Shown here piece after piece: positions 36,801-49,500 of a DNA stretch of 64,000 nucleotides. The position numbers and the translations under genes are program-made. The notes under the pieces were generated by a model that saw only the letters and a program-made list of their open reading frames with translations, was not told where the DNA came from and made no database searches. Source of the stretch: Charina bottae (Eukaryota > Chordata > Lepidosauria > Squamata > Charinaidae); assembly GCA_023362775.1 (NCBI GenBank), contig JALMGJ010000130.1, positions 1 through 64,000 on the forward strand, given 5' to 3'. The stretch's first letter is position 1, and the number at the start of each line of letters is the position of its first letter.

Positions 36801-39800
36801 TTGGGCCAAAAATTATGCCCTCCCAAATCAAGCATCCAAAAGTGCCTCTAACCCTTAAATTCAACCCCGAATCTCGTGGCGGGCTTCGTTTTTCAATTTG
36901 AGCGGATTCGGTCCAGCCCATCCCGGGAGGTTTTCCTGACTCTGCGGTCAGCAAATTTTTGATTTTTGGGCCAAAAATTATGCCCTCCCAAATCAAGCAT
37001 CCAAAAGTGCCTCTAACCCTTAAATTCAACCCCGAATCTCGTGGCGGGCTTCGTTTTTCAATTTGAGCGGATTCGGTCCGGCCCATCCCGGGAGGTTTTC
37101 CTGACTCCGCGGTCAGGAAATTTTTGATTTTTGGGCCAAAAATTATGCCCTCCCAAATCAAGCATCCAAAAGTGCCTCTAACCCTTAAATTCAACCCCGA
37201 ATCTCGTGGCGGGCTTCGTTTTTCAATTTGAGCGGATTCGGTCCGGCCCATCCCGAGAGGTATTCCTGACTCCGCGGTCAGGAAATTTTTGATTTTTGGG
37301 CCAAAAATTATGCCCTCCCAAATCAAGCATCCAAAAGTGCCTCTAACCCTTAAATTCAACCCCGAATCTCGTGGCGGGCTTCATTTTTCAATTTGAGCGG
37401 ATTCGGTCCGGCCCATCCCGGGAGGTTTTCCTGACTCCGCGGTCAGCAAATTTTTGATTTTTGGGCCAAAAATTATGCCCTCCCAAATCAAGCATCCAAA
37501 AGTGCCTCTAACCCTTAAATTCAACCCCGAATCTCGTGGCAGGCTTCGTTTTTCAATTTGAGCGGATTCGGTCCGGCCCATCCCGGGAGGTTTTCCTGAC
37601 TCCACGGTCAGCAAATTTTTGATTTTTGGGCCAAAAATTATGCCCTCCCAAATCAAGCATCCAAAAGTGCCCCTAACCCTTAAATTCAACCCAGAATCTC
37701 GTGGCGGGCTTCGTTTTCCAATTTGAGCGGATTCGGTCCGGCCCATCCCGGGAGGATTTACTGACTCCGCGGTCAGGAAATTTTTGATTTTTGGACCAAA
37801 AATTATGCCCTCCCAAATCAAGCATCCAAAAGTGCCCCTAACCGTTAAATTCAACCCAGAATCTCGTGGCGGGCTTCGTTTTCCAATTTGAGCGGATTCG
37901 GTCCGGCCCATCCCGGGAGGATTTACTGACTCCGCTGTCAGGAAATTTTTGATTTTTGGGCCAAAAATTATGCCCTCCCAAATCAAGCATCCAAAAGTGC
38001 CTCTAACCCTTAAATTCAACCCCGAATCTCGTGGCGGGCTTCGTTTTTCAATTTGAGCGAATTCGGTCTGGCCCATCCCGGGAGGTTTTCCTGACTCCGC
38101 GGTCAGGAAATTTTTGATTTTTGGGCCAAAAATTATGCCCTCCCAAATCAAGCATCCAAAAGTGCCTCTAACCCTTAAATTCAACCCCGAATCTCGTGGC
38201 GGGCTTTGTTTTTCAATTTTAGCGGATTCGGTCCGGCCCATCCCGGGAGGTTTTCCTGACTCCGCGGTCAGGAAATTTTGATTTTTGGGCCAAAAATTAT
38301 GCCCTCCCAAATCAAGCATCCAAAAGTGCCTCTAACCCTTAAATTCAACCCCGAATCTCGTGGCGGGCTTCGTTTTTCAATTTGAGCGGATTCGGTCCAG
38401 CCCATCCCGGGAGGTTTTCCTGACTCCGCGGTCAGCAAATTTTTGATTTTTGGGCCAAAAATTATGCCCTCCCAAATCAAGCATCCAAAAGTGCCCCTAA
38501 CCCTTAAATTCAACCCAGAATCTCGTGGCGGGCTTCGTTTTCCAATTTGAGCGGATTCGGTCCGGCCCATCCCGGGAGGATTTCCTGACTCCGCGGTCAG
38601 GAAATTTTTGATTTTTGGGCCAAAAATTATGCCCTCCCAAATCAAGCATCCAAAAGTGCCTCTAACCCTTAAATTCAACCCCGAATCTCGTGGCGGGCTT
38701 CGTTTTTCAATTTGAGCGGATTCGGTCCGGCCCATCCCGGGAGGTTTTCCTGACTCTGCGGTCAGCAAATTTTTGATTTTTGGGCCAAAAATTATGCCCT
38801 CCCAAATCAAGCATCCAAAAGTGCCTCTAACCCTTAAATTCAACCCCGAATCTCGTGGCGGGCTTCGTTTTTCAATTTGAGCGGATTCGGTCCGGCCCAT
38901 CCCGGGAGGTTTTCCTGACTCCGCGGTCAGGAAATTTTTGATTTTTGGGCCAAAAATTATGCCCTCCCAAATCAAGCATCCAAAAGTGCCTCTAACCCTT
39001 AAATTCAACCCCGAATCTCGTGGCGGGCTTCGTTTTTCAATTTGAGCGGATTCGGTCCGGCCCATCCCGAGAGGTATTCCTGACTCCGCGGTCAGGAAAT
39101 TTTTGATTTTTGGGCCAAAAATTATGCCCTCCCAAATCAAGCATCCAAAAGTGCCTCTAACCCTTAAATTCAACCCCGAATCTCGTGGCGGGCTTCATTT
39201 TTCAATTTGAGCGGATTCGGTCCGGCCCATCCCGGGAGGTTTTCCTGACTCCGCGGTCAGCAAATTTTTGATTTTTGGGCCAAAAATTATGCCCTCCCAA
39301 ATCAAGCATCCAAAAGTGCCTCTAACCCTTAAATTCAACCCCGAATCTCGTGGCGGGCTTCGTTTTTCAATTTGAGCGGATTCGGTCCGGCCCATCCCGG
39401 GAGGTTTTCCTGACTCCACGGTCAGCAAATTTTTGATTTTTGGGCCAAAAATTATGCCCTCCCAAATCAAGCATCCAAAAGTGCCCCTAACCCTTAAATT
39501 CAACCCAGAATCTCGTGGCGGGCTTCGTTTTCCAATTTGAGCGGATTCGGTCCGGCCCATCCCGGGAGGATTTACTGACTCCGCGGTCAGGAAATTTTTG
39601 ATTTTTGGGCCAAAAATTATGCCCTCCCAAATCAAGCATCCAAAAGTGCCTCTAACCCTTAAATTCAACCCCGAATCTCGTGGCGGGCTTCGTTTTTCAA
39701 TTTGAGCGGATTCGGTCCGGCCCATCCCAGGAGGTTTTCCTGACTCCGCGGTCAGCAAATTTTTGATTTTTGGGCCAAAAATTATGCCCTCCCAAATCAA

Positions 39801-40085
39801 GCATCCAAAAGTGCCCCTAGCCCTTAAATTCAACCCAGAATCTCGTGGCGGGCTTCGTTTTCCAATTTGAGCGGATTCGGTCCGGCCCATCCCGGGAGGA
39901 TTTACTGACTCCGCGGTCAGGAAATTTTTGATTTTTGGGCCAAAAATTATGCCCTCCCAAATCAAGCATCCAAAAGTGCCTCTAACCCTTAAATTCAACC
40001 CCGAATCTCGTGGCGGGCTTCGTTTTTCAATTTGAGCGAATTCGGTCTGGCCCATCCCGGGAGGTTTTCCTGACTCCGCGGTCAG
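33820..40085. repeat. 6,266-bp (38-monomer) tandem duplication, copy 1
   Basis: Every marker in this interval recurs exactly 6,266 bp downstream: GACCCTAACC at 34041 and 40307, TGATTTTTCG at 36301 and 42567, GCCCCTAG at 39813 and 46079, and the 164-bp variants near 33821/40087, 34975/41241, 36789/43055 and 38273/44539. The match stops just left of 33.82 kb and at about 40.085 kb, so copy 2 begins where copy 1 ends. 6,266 equals 38 x 165 minus 4, the four 164-bp variants. Hardly any differences were visible by eye, which implies a young event. Confidence 0.88.
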
Positions 40086-43000
40086 GAAATTTTGATTTTT
40101 GGGCCAAAAATTATGCCCTCCCAAATCAAGCATCCAAAAGTGCCTCTAACCCTTAAATTCAACCCCGAATCTCGTGGCGGGCTTCGTTTTTCAATTTGAG
40201 CGGATTCGGTCCAGCCCATCCCGGGAGGTTTTCCTGACTCCGCGGTCAGCAAATTTTTGATTTTTGGGCCAAAAATTATGCCCTCCCAAATCAAGCATCC
40301 AAAAGTGACCCTAACCCTTAAATTCAACCCAGAATCTCGTGGCGGGCTTCGTTTTTCAATTTGAGCGGATTCGGTCCAGCCCATCCCGGGAGGTTTTCCT
40401 GACTCCGCGGTCAGCAAATTTTTGATTTTTGGGCCAAAAATTATGCCCTCCCAAATCAAGCATCCAAAAGTGCCCCTAACCCTTAAATTCAACCCAGAAT
40501 CTCGTGGCGGGCTTCGTTTTCCAATTTGAGCGGATTCGGTCCGGCCCATCCCGGGAGGTTTTCCTGACTCTGCGGTCAGCAAATTTTTGATTTTTGGGCC
40601 AAAAATTATGCCCTCCCAAATCAAGCATCCAAAAGTGCCCCTAACCCTTAAATTCAACCCAGAATCTCGTGGCGGGCTTCTTTTTCCAATTTGAGCGGAT
40701 TCGGTCCGGCCCATCCCGGGAGGATTTACTGACTCCGCGGTCAGGAAATTTTTGATTTTTGGACCAAAAATTATGCCCTCCCAAATCAAGCATCCAAAAG
40801 TGCCCCTAACCGTTAAATTCAACCCAGAATCTCGTGGCGGGCTTCGTTTTCCAATTTGAGCGGATTCGGTCCGGCCCATCCCGGGAGGATTTACTGACTC
40901 CGCTGTCAGGAAATTTTTGATTTTTGGGCCAAAAATTATGCCCTCCCAAATCAAGCATCCAAAAGTGCCTCTAACCCTTAAATTCAACCCCGAATCTCGT
41001 GGCGGGCTTCGTTTTTCAATTTGAGCGAATTCGGTCTGGCCCATCCCGGGAGGTTTTCCTGACTCCGCGGTCAGGAAATTTTTGATTTTTGGGCCAAAAA
41101 TTATGCCCTCCCAAATCAAGCATCCAAAAGTGCCTCTAACCCTTAAATTCAACCCCGAATCTTGTGGCGGGCTTTGTTTTTCAATTTTAGCGGATTCGGT
41201 CCGGCCCATCCCGGGAGGTTTTCCTGACTCCGCGGTCAGGAAATTTTGATTTTTGGGCCAAAAATTATGCCCTCCCAAATCAAGCATCCAAAAGTGCCTC
41301 TAACCCTTAAATTCAACCCCGAATCTCGTGGCGGGCTTCGTTTTTCAATTTGAGCGGATTCGGTCCAGCCCATCCCGGGAGGTTTTCCTGACTCCGCGGT
41401 CAGCAAATTTTTGATTTTTGGGCCAAAAATTATGCCCTCCCAAATCAAGCATCCAAAAGTGACCCTAACCCTTAAATTCAACCCAGAATCTCGTGGCGGG
41501 CTTCGTTTTTCAATTTGAGCGGATTCGGTCCGGCCCATCCCGGGAGGATTTCCTGACTCCGCGGTCAGGAAATTTTTGATTTTTGGGCCAAAAATTATGC
41601 CCTCCCAAATCAAGCATCCAAAAGTGCCTCTAACCCTTAAATTCAACCCCGAATCTCGTGGCGGGCTTCGTTTTTCAATTTGAGCGGATTCGGTCCGGCC
41701 CATCCCGGGAGGTTTTCCTGACTCTGCGGTCAGCAAATTTTTGATTTTTGGGCCAAAAATTATGCCCTCCCAAATCAAGCATCCAAAAGTGCCTCTAACC
41801 CTTAAATTCAACCCCGAATCTCGTGGCGGGCTTCGTTTTTCAATTTGAGCGGATTCGGTCCGGCCCATCCCGGGAGGTTTTCCTGACTCCGCGGTCAGGA
41901 AATTTTTGATTTTTGGGCCAAAAATTATGCCCTCCCAAATCAAGCATCCAAAAGTGCCTCTAACCCTTAAATTCAACCCCGAATCTCGTGGCGGGCTTCG
42001 TTTTTCAATTTGAGCGGATTCGGTCCGGCCCATCCCGAGAGGTATTCCTGACTCCGCGGTCAGGAAATTTTTGATTTTTGGGCCAAAAATTATGCCCTCC
42101 CAAATCAAGCATCCAAAAGTGCCTCTAACCCTTAAATTCAACCCCGAATCTCGTGGCGGGCTTCATTTTTCAATTTGAGCTGATTCGGTCCGGCCCATCC
42201 CGGGAGGTTTTCCTGACTCCGCGGTCAGCAAATTTTTGATTTTTGGGCCAAAAATTATGCCCTCCCAAATCAAGCATCCAAAAGTGCCTCTAACCCTTAA
42301 ATTCAACCCCGAATCTCGTGGCAGGCTTCGTTTTTCAATTTGAGCGGATTCGGTCCGGCCCATCCCGGGAGGTTTTCCTGACTCCACGGTCAGCAAATTT
42401 TTGATTTTTGGGCCAAAAATTATGCCCTCCCAAATCAAGCATCCAAAAGTGCCCCTAACCCTTAAATTCAACCCAGAATCTCGTGGCGGGCTTCGTTTTC
42501 CAATTTGAGCGGATTCGGTCCGGCCCATCCCGGGAGGATTTACTGACTCCGCGGTCAGGAAATTTTTGATTTTTCGACCAAAAATTATGCCCTCCCAAAT
42601 CAAGCATCCAAAAGTGCCCCTAACCGTTAAATTCAACCCAGAATCTCGTGGCGGGCTTCGTTTTCCAATTTGAGCGGATTCGGTCCGGCCCATCCCGGGA
42701 GGATTTACTGACTCCGCTGTCAGGAAATTTTTGATTTTTGGGCCAAAAATTATGCCCTCCCAAATCAAGCATCCAAAAGTGCCTCTAACCCTTAAATTCA
42801 ACCCCGAATCTCGTGGCGGGCTTCGTTTTTCAATTTGAGCGAATTCGGTCTGGCCCATCCCGGGAGGTTTTCCTGACTCCGCGGTCAGGAAATTTTTGAT
42901 TTTTGGGCCAAAAATTATGCCCTCCCAAATCAAGCATCCAAAAGTGCCTCTAACCCTTAAATTCAACCCCGAATCTCGTGGCGGGCTTTGTTTTTCAATT

Positions 43001-46000
43001 TTAGCGGATTCGGTCCGGCCCATCCCGGGAGGTTTTCCTGACTCCGCGGTCAGGAAATTTTGATTTTTGGGCCAAAAATTATGCCCTCCCAAATCAAGCA
43101 TCCAAAAGTGCCTCTAACCCTTAAATTCAACCCCGAATCTCGTGGCGGGCTTCGTTTTTCAATTTGAGCGGATTCGGTCCAGCCCATCCCGGGAGGTTTT
43201 CCTGACTCTGCGGTCAGCAAATTTTTGATTTTTGGGCCAAAAATTATGCCCTCCCAAATCAAGCATCCAAAAGTGCCTCTAACCCTTAAATTCAACCCCG
43301 AATCTCGTGGCGGGCTTCGTTTTTCAATTTGAGCGGATTCGGTCCGGCCCATCCCGGGAGGTTTTCCTGACTCCGCGGTCAGGAAATTTTTGATTTTTGG
43401 GCCAAAAATTATGCCCTCCCAAATCAAGCATCCAAAAGTGCCTCTAACCCTTAAATTCAACCCCGAATCTCGTGGCGGGCTTCGTTTTTCAATTTGAGCG
43501 GATTCGGTCCGGCCCATCCCGAGAGGTATTCCTGACTCCGCGGTCAGGAAATTTTTGATTTTTGGGCCAAAAATTATGCCCTCCCAAATCAAGCATCCAA
43601 AAGTGCCTCTAACCCTTAAATTCAACCCCGAATCTCGTGGCGGGCTTCATTTTTCAATTTGAGCGGATTCGGTCCGGCCCATCCCGGGAGGTTTTCCTGA
43701 CTCCGCGGTCAGCAAATTTTTGATTTTTGGGCCAAAAATTATGCCCTCCCAAATCAAGCATCCAAAAGTGCCTCTAACCCTTAAATTCAACCCCGAATCT
43801 CGTGGCAGGCTTCGTTTTTCAATTTGAGCGGATTCGGTCCGGCCCATCCCGGGAGGTTTTCCTGACTCCACGGTCAGCAAATTTTTGATTTTTGGGCCAA
43901 AAATTATGCCCTCCCAAATCAAGCATCCAAAAGTGCCCCTAACCCTTAAATTCAACCCAGAATCTCGTGGCGGGCTTCGTTTTCCAATTTGAGCGGATTC
44001 GGTCCGGCCCATCCCGGGAGGATTTACTGACTCCGCGGTCAGGAAATTTTTGATTTTTGGACCAAAAATTATGCCCTCCCAAATCAAGCATCCAAAAGTG
44101 CCCCTAACCGTTAAATTCAACCCAGAATCTCGTGGCGGGCTTCGTTTTCCAATTTGAGCGGATTCGGTCCGGCCCATCCCGGGAGGATTTACTGACTCCG
44201 CTGTCAGGAAATTTTTGATTTTTGGGCCAAAAATTATGCCCTCCCAAATCAAGCATCCAAAAGTGCCTCTAACCCTTAAATTCAACCCCGAATCTCGTGG
44301 CGGGCTTCGTTTTTCAATTTGAGCGAATTCGGTCTGGCCCATCCCGGGAGGTTTTCCTGACTCCGCGGTCAGGAAATTTTTGATTTTTGGGCCAAAAATT
44401 ATGCCCTCCCAAATCAAGCATCCAAAAGTGCCTCTAACCCTTAAATTCAACCCCGAATCTCGTGGCGGGCTTTGTTTTTCAATTTTAGCGGATTCGGTCC
44501 GGCCCATCCCGGGAGGTTTTCCTGACTCCGCGGTCAGGAAATTTTGATTTTTGGGCCAAAAATTATGCCCTCCCAAATCAAGCATCCAAAAGTGCCTCTA
44601 ACCCTTAAATTCAACCCCGAATCTCGTGGCGGGCTTCGTTTTTCAATTTGAGCGGATTCGGTCCAGCCCATCCCGGGAGGTTTTCCTGACTCCGCGGTCA
44701 GCAAATTTTTGATTTTTGGGCCAAAAATTATGCCCTCCCAAATCAAGCATCCAAAAGTGCCCCTAACCCTTAAATTCAACCCAGAATCTCGTGGCGGGCT
44801 TCGTTTTCCAATTTGAGCGGATTCGGTCCGGCCCATCCCGGGAGGATTTCCTGACTCCGCGGTCAGGAAATTTTTGATTTTTGGGCCAAAAATTATGCCC
44901 TCCCAAATCAAGCATCCAAAAGTGCCTCTAACCCTTAAATTCAACCCCGAATCTCGTGGCGGGCTTCGTTTTTCAATTTGAGCGGATTCGGTCCGGCCCA
45001 TCCCGGGAGGTTTTCCTGACTCTGCGGTCAGCAAATTTTTGATTTTTGGGCCAAAAATTATGCCCTCCCAAATCAAGCATCCAAAAGTGCCTCTAACCCT
45101 TAAATTCAACCCCGAATCTCGTGGCGGGCTTCGTTTTTCAATTTGAGCGGATTCGGTCCGGCCCATCCCGGGAGGTTTTCCTGACTCCGCGGTCAGGAAA
45201 TTTTTGATTTTTGGGCCAAAAATTATGCCCTCCCAAATCAAGCATCCAAAAGTGCCTCTAACCCTTAAATTCAACCCCGAATCTCGTGGCGGGCTTCGTT
45301 TTTCAATTTGAGCGGATTCGGTCCGGCCCATCCCGAGAGGTATTCCTGACTCCGCGGTCAGGAAATTTTTGATTTTTGGGCCAAAAATTATGCCCTCCCA
45401 AATCAAGCATCCAAAAGTGCCTCTAACCCTTAAATTCAACCCCGAATCTCGTGGCGGGCTTCATTTTTCAATTTGAGCGGATTCGGTCCGGCCCATCCCG
45501 GGAGGTTTTCCTGACTCCGCGGTCAGCAAATTTTTGATTTTTGGGCCAAAAATTATGCCCTCCCAAATCAAGCATCCAAAAGTGCCTCTAACCCTTAAAT
45601 TCAACCCCGAATCTCGTGGCGGGCTTCGTTTTTCAATTTGAGCGGATTCGGTCCGGCCCATCCCGGGAGGTTTTCCTGACTCCACGGTCAGCAAATTTTT
45701 GATTTTTGGGCCAAAAATTATGCCCTCCCAAATCAAGCATCCAAAAGTGCCCCTAACCCTTAAATTCAACCCAGAATCTCGTGGCGGGCTTCGTTTTCCA
45801 ATTTGAGCGGATTCGGTCCGGCCCATCCCGGGAGGATTTACTGACTCCGCGGTCAGGAAATTTTTGATTTTTGGGCCAAAAATTATGCCCTCCCAAATCA
45901 AGCATCCAAAAGTGCCTCTAACCCTTAAATTCAACCCCGAATCTCGTGGCGGGCTTCGTTTTTCAATTTGAGCGGATTCGGTCCGGCCCATCCCAGGAGG

Positions 46001-46351
46001 TTTTCCTGACTCCGCGGTCAGCAAATTTTTGATTTTTGGGCCAAAAATTATGCCCTCCCAAATCAAGCATCCAAAAGTGCCCCTAGCCCTTAAATTCAAC
46101 CCAGAATCTCGTGGCGGGCTTCGTTTTCCAATTTGAGCGGATTCGGTCCGGCCCATCCCGGGAGGATTTACTGACTCCGCGGTCAGGAAATTTTTGATTT
46201 TTGGGCCAAAAATTATGCCCTCCCAAATCAAGCATCCAAAAGTGCCTCTAACCCTTAAATTCAACCCCGAATCTCGTGGCGGGCTTCGTTTTTCAATTTG
46301 AGCGAATTCGGTCTGGCCCATCCCGGGAGGTTTTCCTGACTCCGCGGTCAG
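40086..46351. repeat. 6,266-bp (38-monomer) tandem duplication, copy 2
   Basis: Direct second copy of the preceding 6,266 bp. It ends where the copy 1 partner reaches the 164-bp variant at 40087: the corresponding position here (about 46353) has the normal T run. It continues into an extra monomer pair before the next 164-bp variant at 46518. Because the duplication respects monomer phase, unequal crossing over between sister arrays is the simplest origin; a misassembly that repeated a 6.3-kb segment is the alternative. Confidence 0.88.
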
Positions 46352-46517
46352 GAAATTTTTGATTTTTGGGCCAAAAATTATGCCCTCCCAAATCAAGCAT
46401 CCAAAAGTGCCTCTAACCCTTAAATTCAACCCCGAATCTCGTGGCGGGCTTTGTTTTTCAATTTGAGCGGATTCGGTCCGGCCCATCCCAGGAGGTTTTC
46501 CTGACTCCGCGGTCAGG

Positions 46518-49500
46518 AAATTTTGATTTTTGGGCCAAAAATTATGCCCTCCCAAATCAAGCATCCAAAAGTGCCTCTAACCCTTAAATTCAACCCCGAA
46601 TCTCGTGGCGGGCTTCGTTTTTCAATTTGAGCGGATTCGGTCCAGCCCATCCCGGGAGGTTTTCCTGACTCCGCGGTCAGCAAATTTTTGATTTTTGGGC
46701 CAAAAATTATGCCCTCCCAAATCAAGCATCCAAAAGTGCCCCTAACCCTTAAATTCAACCCAGAATCTCGTGGCGGGCTTCGTTTTCCAATTTGAGCGGA
46801 TTCGGTCCGGCCCATCCCGGGAGGATTTCCTGACTCCGCGGTCAGGAAATTTTTGATTTTTGGGCCAAAAATTATGCCCTCCCAAATCAAGCATCCAAAA
46901 GTGCCTCTAACCCTTAAATTCAACCCCGAATCTCGTGGCGGGCTTCGTTTTTCAATTTGAGCGGATTCGGTCCGGCCCATCCCGGGAGGTTTTCCTGACT
47001 CCGCGGTCAGCAAATTTTTGATTTTTGGGCCAAAAATTATGCCCTCCCAAATCAAGCATCCAAAAGTGCCTCTAACCCTTAAATTCAACCCCGAATCTCG
47101 TGGCGGGCTTCGTTTTTCAATTTGAGCGGATTCGGTCCGGCCCATCCCGGGAGGTTTTCCTGACTCCGCGGTCAGGAAATTTTTGATTTTTGGGCCAAAA
47201 ATTATGCCCTCCCAAATCAAGCATCCAAAAGTGCCTCTAACCCTTAAATTCAACCCAGAATCTCGTGGCGGGCTTCGTTTTTCAATTTGAGCGGATTCGG
47301 TCCGGCCCATCCCGGGAGGTTTTCCTGACTCCGCGGTCAGGAAATTTTGATTTTTGGGCCAAAAATTATGCCCTCCCAAATCAAGCATCCAAAAGTGCCT
47401 CTAACCTTTAAATTCAACCCCGAATCTCGTGGCGGGCTTCGTTTTTCAATTTGAGCGGATTCGGTCCAGCCCATCCCGGGAGGATTTCCTGACTCCGCGG
47501 TCAGCAAATTTTTGATTTTTGGGCCAAAAATTATGCCCTCCCAAATCAAGCATCCAAAAGTGCCCCTAACCCTTAAATTCAACCCAGAATCTCGTGGCGG
47601 GCTTCGTTTTCCAATTTGAGCGGATTCGGTCCGGCCCATCCCGGGAGGATTTCCTGACTCCGCGGTCAGGAAATTTTTGATTTTTGGGCCAAAAATTATG
47701 CCCTCCCAAATCAAGCATCCAAAAGTGCCTCTAACCCTTAAATTCAACCCCGAATCTCGTGGCGGGCTTCGTTTTTCAATTTGAGCGGATTCGGTCCGGC
47801 CCATCCCGGGAGGTTTTCCTGACTCCGCGGTCAGGAAATTTTTGATTTTTGGGCCAAAAATTATGCCCTCCCAAATCAAGCATCCAAAAGTGCCTCTAAC
47901 CCTTAAATTCAACCCCGAATCTCGTGGCGGGCTTCGTTTTTCAATTTGAGCGGATTCGGTCCGGCCCATCCCGGGAGGTTTTCCTGACTCCGCGGTCAGC
48001 AAATTTTTGATTTTTGGGCCAAAAATTATGCCCTCCCAAATCAAGCATCCAAAAGTGCCTCTAACCCTTAAATTCAACCCCGAATCTCGTGGCGGGCTTC
48101 GTTTTTCAATTTGAGCGGATTCGGTCCGGCCCATCCCGGGAGGTTTTCCTGACTCCGCGGTCAGGAAATTTTTGATTTTTGGGCCAAAAATTATGCCCTC
48201 CCAAATCAAGCATCCAAAAGTGCCTCTAACCCTTAAATTCAACCCCGAATCTCGTGGCGGGCTTTGTTTTTCAATTTGAGCGGATTCGGTCCGGCCCATC
48301 CCGGGAGGTTTTCCTGACTCCGCGGTCAGGAAATTTTGATTTTTGGGCCAAAAATTATGCCCTCCCAAATCAAGCATCCAAAAGTGCCTCTAACCCTTAA
48401 ATTCAACCCCGAATCTCGTGGCGGGCTTCGTTTTTCAATTTGAGCGGATTCGGTCCAGCCCATCCCGGGAGGATTTCCTGACTCCGCGGTCAGGAAATTT
48501 TTGATTTTTGGGCCAAAAATTATGCCCTCCCAAATCAAGCATCCAAAAGTGCCTCTAACCCTTAAATTCAACCCCGAATCTCGTGGCGGGCTTCGTTTTT
48601 CAATTTGAGCGGATTCGGTCCGGCCCATCCCGGGAGGTTTTCCTGACTCCGCGGTCAGCAAATTTTTGATTTTTGGGCCAAAAATTATGCCCTCCCAAAT
48701 CAAGCATCCAAAAGTGCCTCTAACCCTTAAATTCAACCCCGAATCTCGTGGTGGGCTTCGTTTTTCAATTTGAGCTGATTCGGTCCGGCCCATCCCGGGA
48801 GGTTTTCCTGACTCCGCGGTCAGCAAATTTTTGATTTTTGGGCCAAAAATTATGCCCTCCCAAATCAAGCATCCAAAAGTGCCTCTAACCCTTAAATTCA
48901 ACCCCGAATCTCGTGGCGGGCTTCGTTTTTCAATTTGAGCGAATTCGGTCCGGCCCATCCCGGGAGGTTTTCCTGACTCCACGGTCAGGAAGTTTTTGAT
49001 TTTTGGGCCAAAAATTATGCCCTCCCAAATCAAGCATCCAAAAGTGCCTCTAACCCTTAAATTCAACCCCGAATCTCGTGGCGGGCTTCGTTTTTCAATT
49101 TGAGCGGATTCGGTCCGGCCCATCCCGAGAGGTTTTCCTGACTCTGCGGTCAGGAAATTTTTGATTTTTGGGCCAAAAATTATGCCCTCCCAAATCAAGC
49201 ATCCAAAAGTGCCTCTAACCCTTAAATTCAACCCCGAATCTCGTGGCGGGCTTCATTTTTCAATTTGAGCGGATTCGGTCCAGCCCATCCCGGGAGGTTT
49301 TCCTGACTCCGCGGTCAGGAAATTTTTGATTTTTGGGCCAAAAATTATGCCCTCCCAAATCAAGCATCCAAAAGTGCCTCTAACCCTTAAATTCAACCCC
49401 GAATCTCGTGGCGGGCTTCGTTTTTCAATTTGAGCGGATTCGGTCCGGCCCATCCCGGGAGGTTTTCCTGACTCCGCGGTCAGGAAATTTTTGATTTTGG

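Larger units (their letters stand above)
28200..46500. repeat. Zone C: array segment with 3-kb and 6.3-kb recent duplications
   Basis: Markers new or enriched here are AAAAGTGACCCTAAC (near 30085, 31240, 33383, 34041, 35195, 40307 and 41461), GGGCTTCTTTTTCC (29300, 30457, 34410, 40677), CAATTTTAGCGG, TTTTTCGACC (32350, 36306, 42572) and GAGCTGATTCGG (31955, 35912, 42178). Their order repeats at constant offsets of 3,956 bp (24 monomers minus 4), 6,266 bp (38 monomers minus 4) and 1,484 bp (9 monomers minus 1). This is the most homogenised part of the window. No unique sequence was found. Confidence 0.85.
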
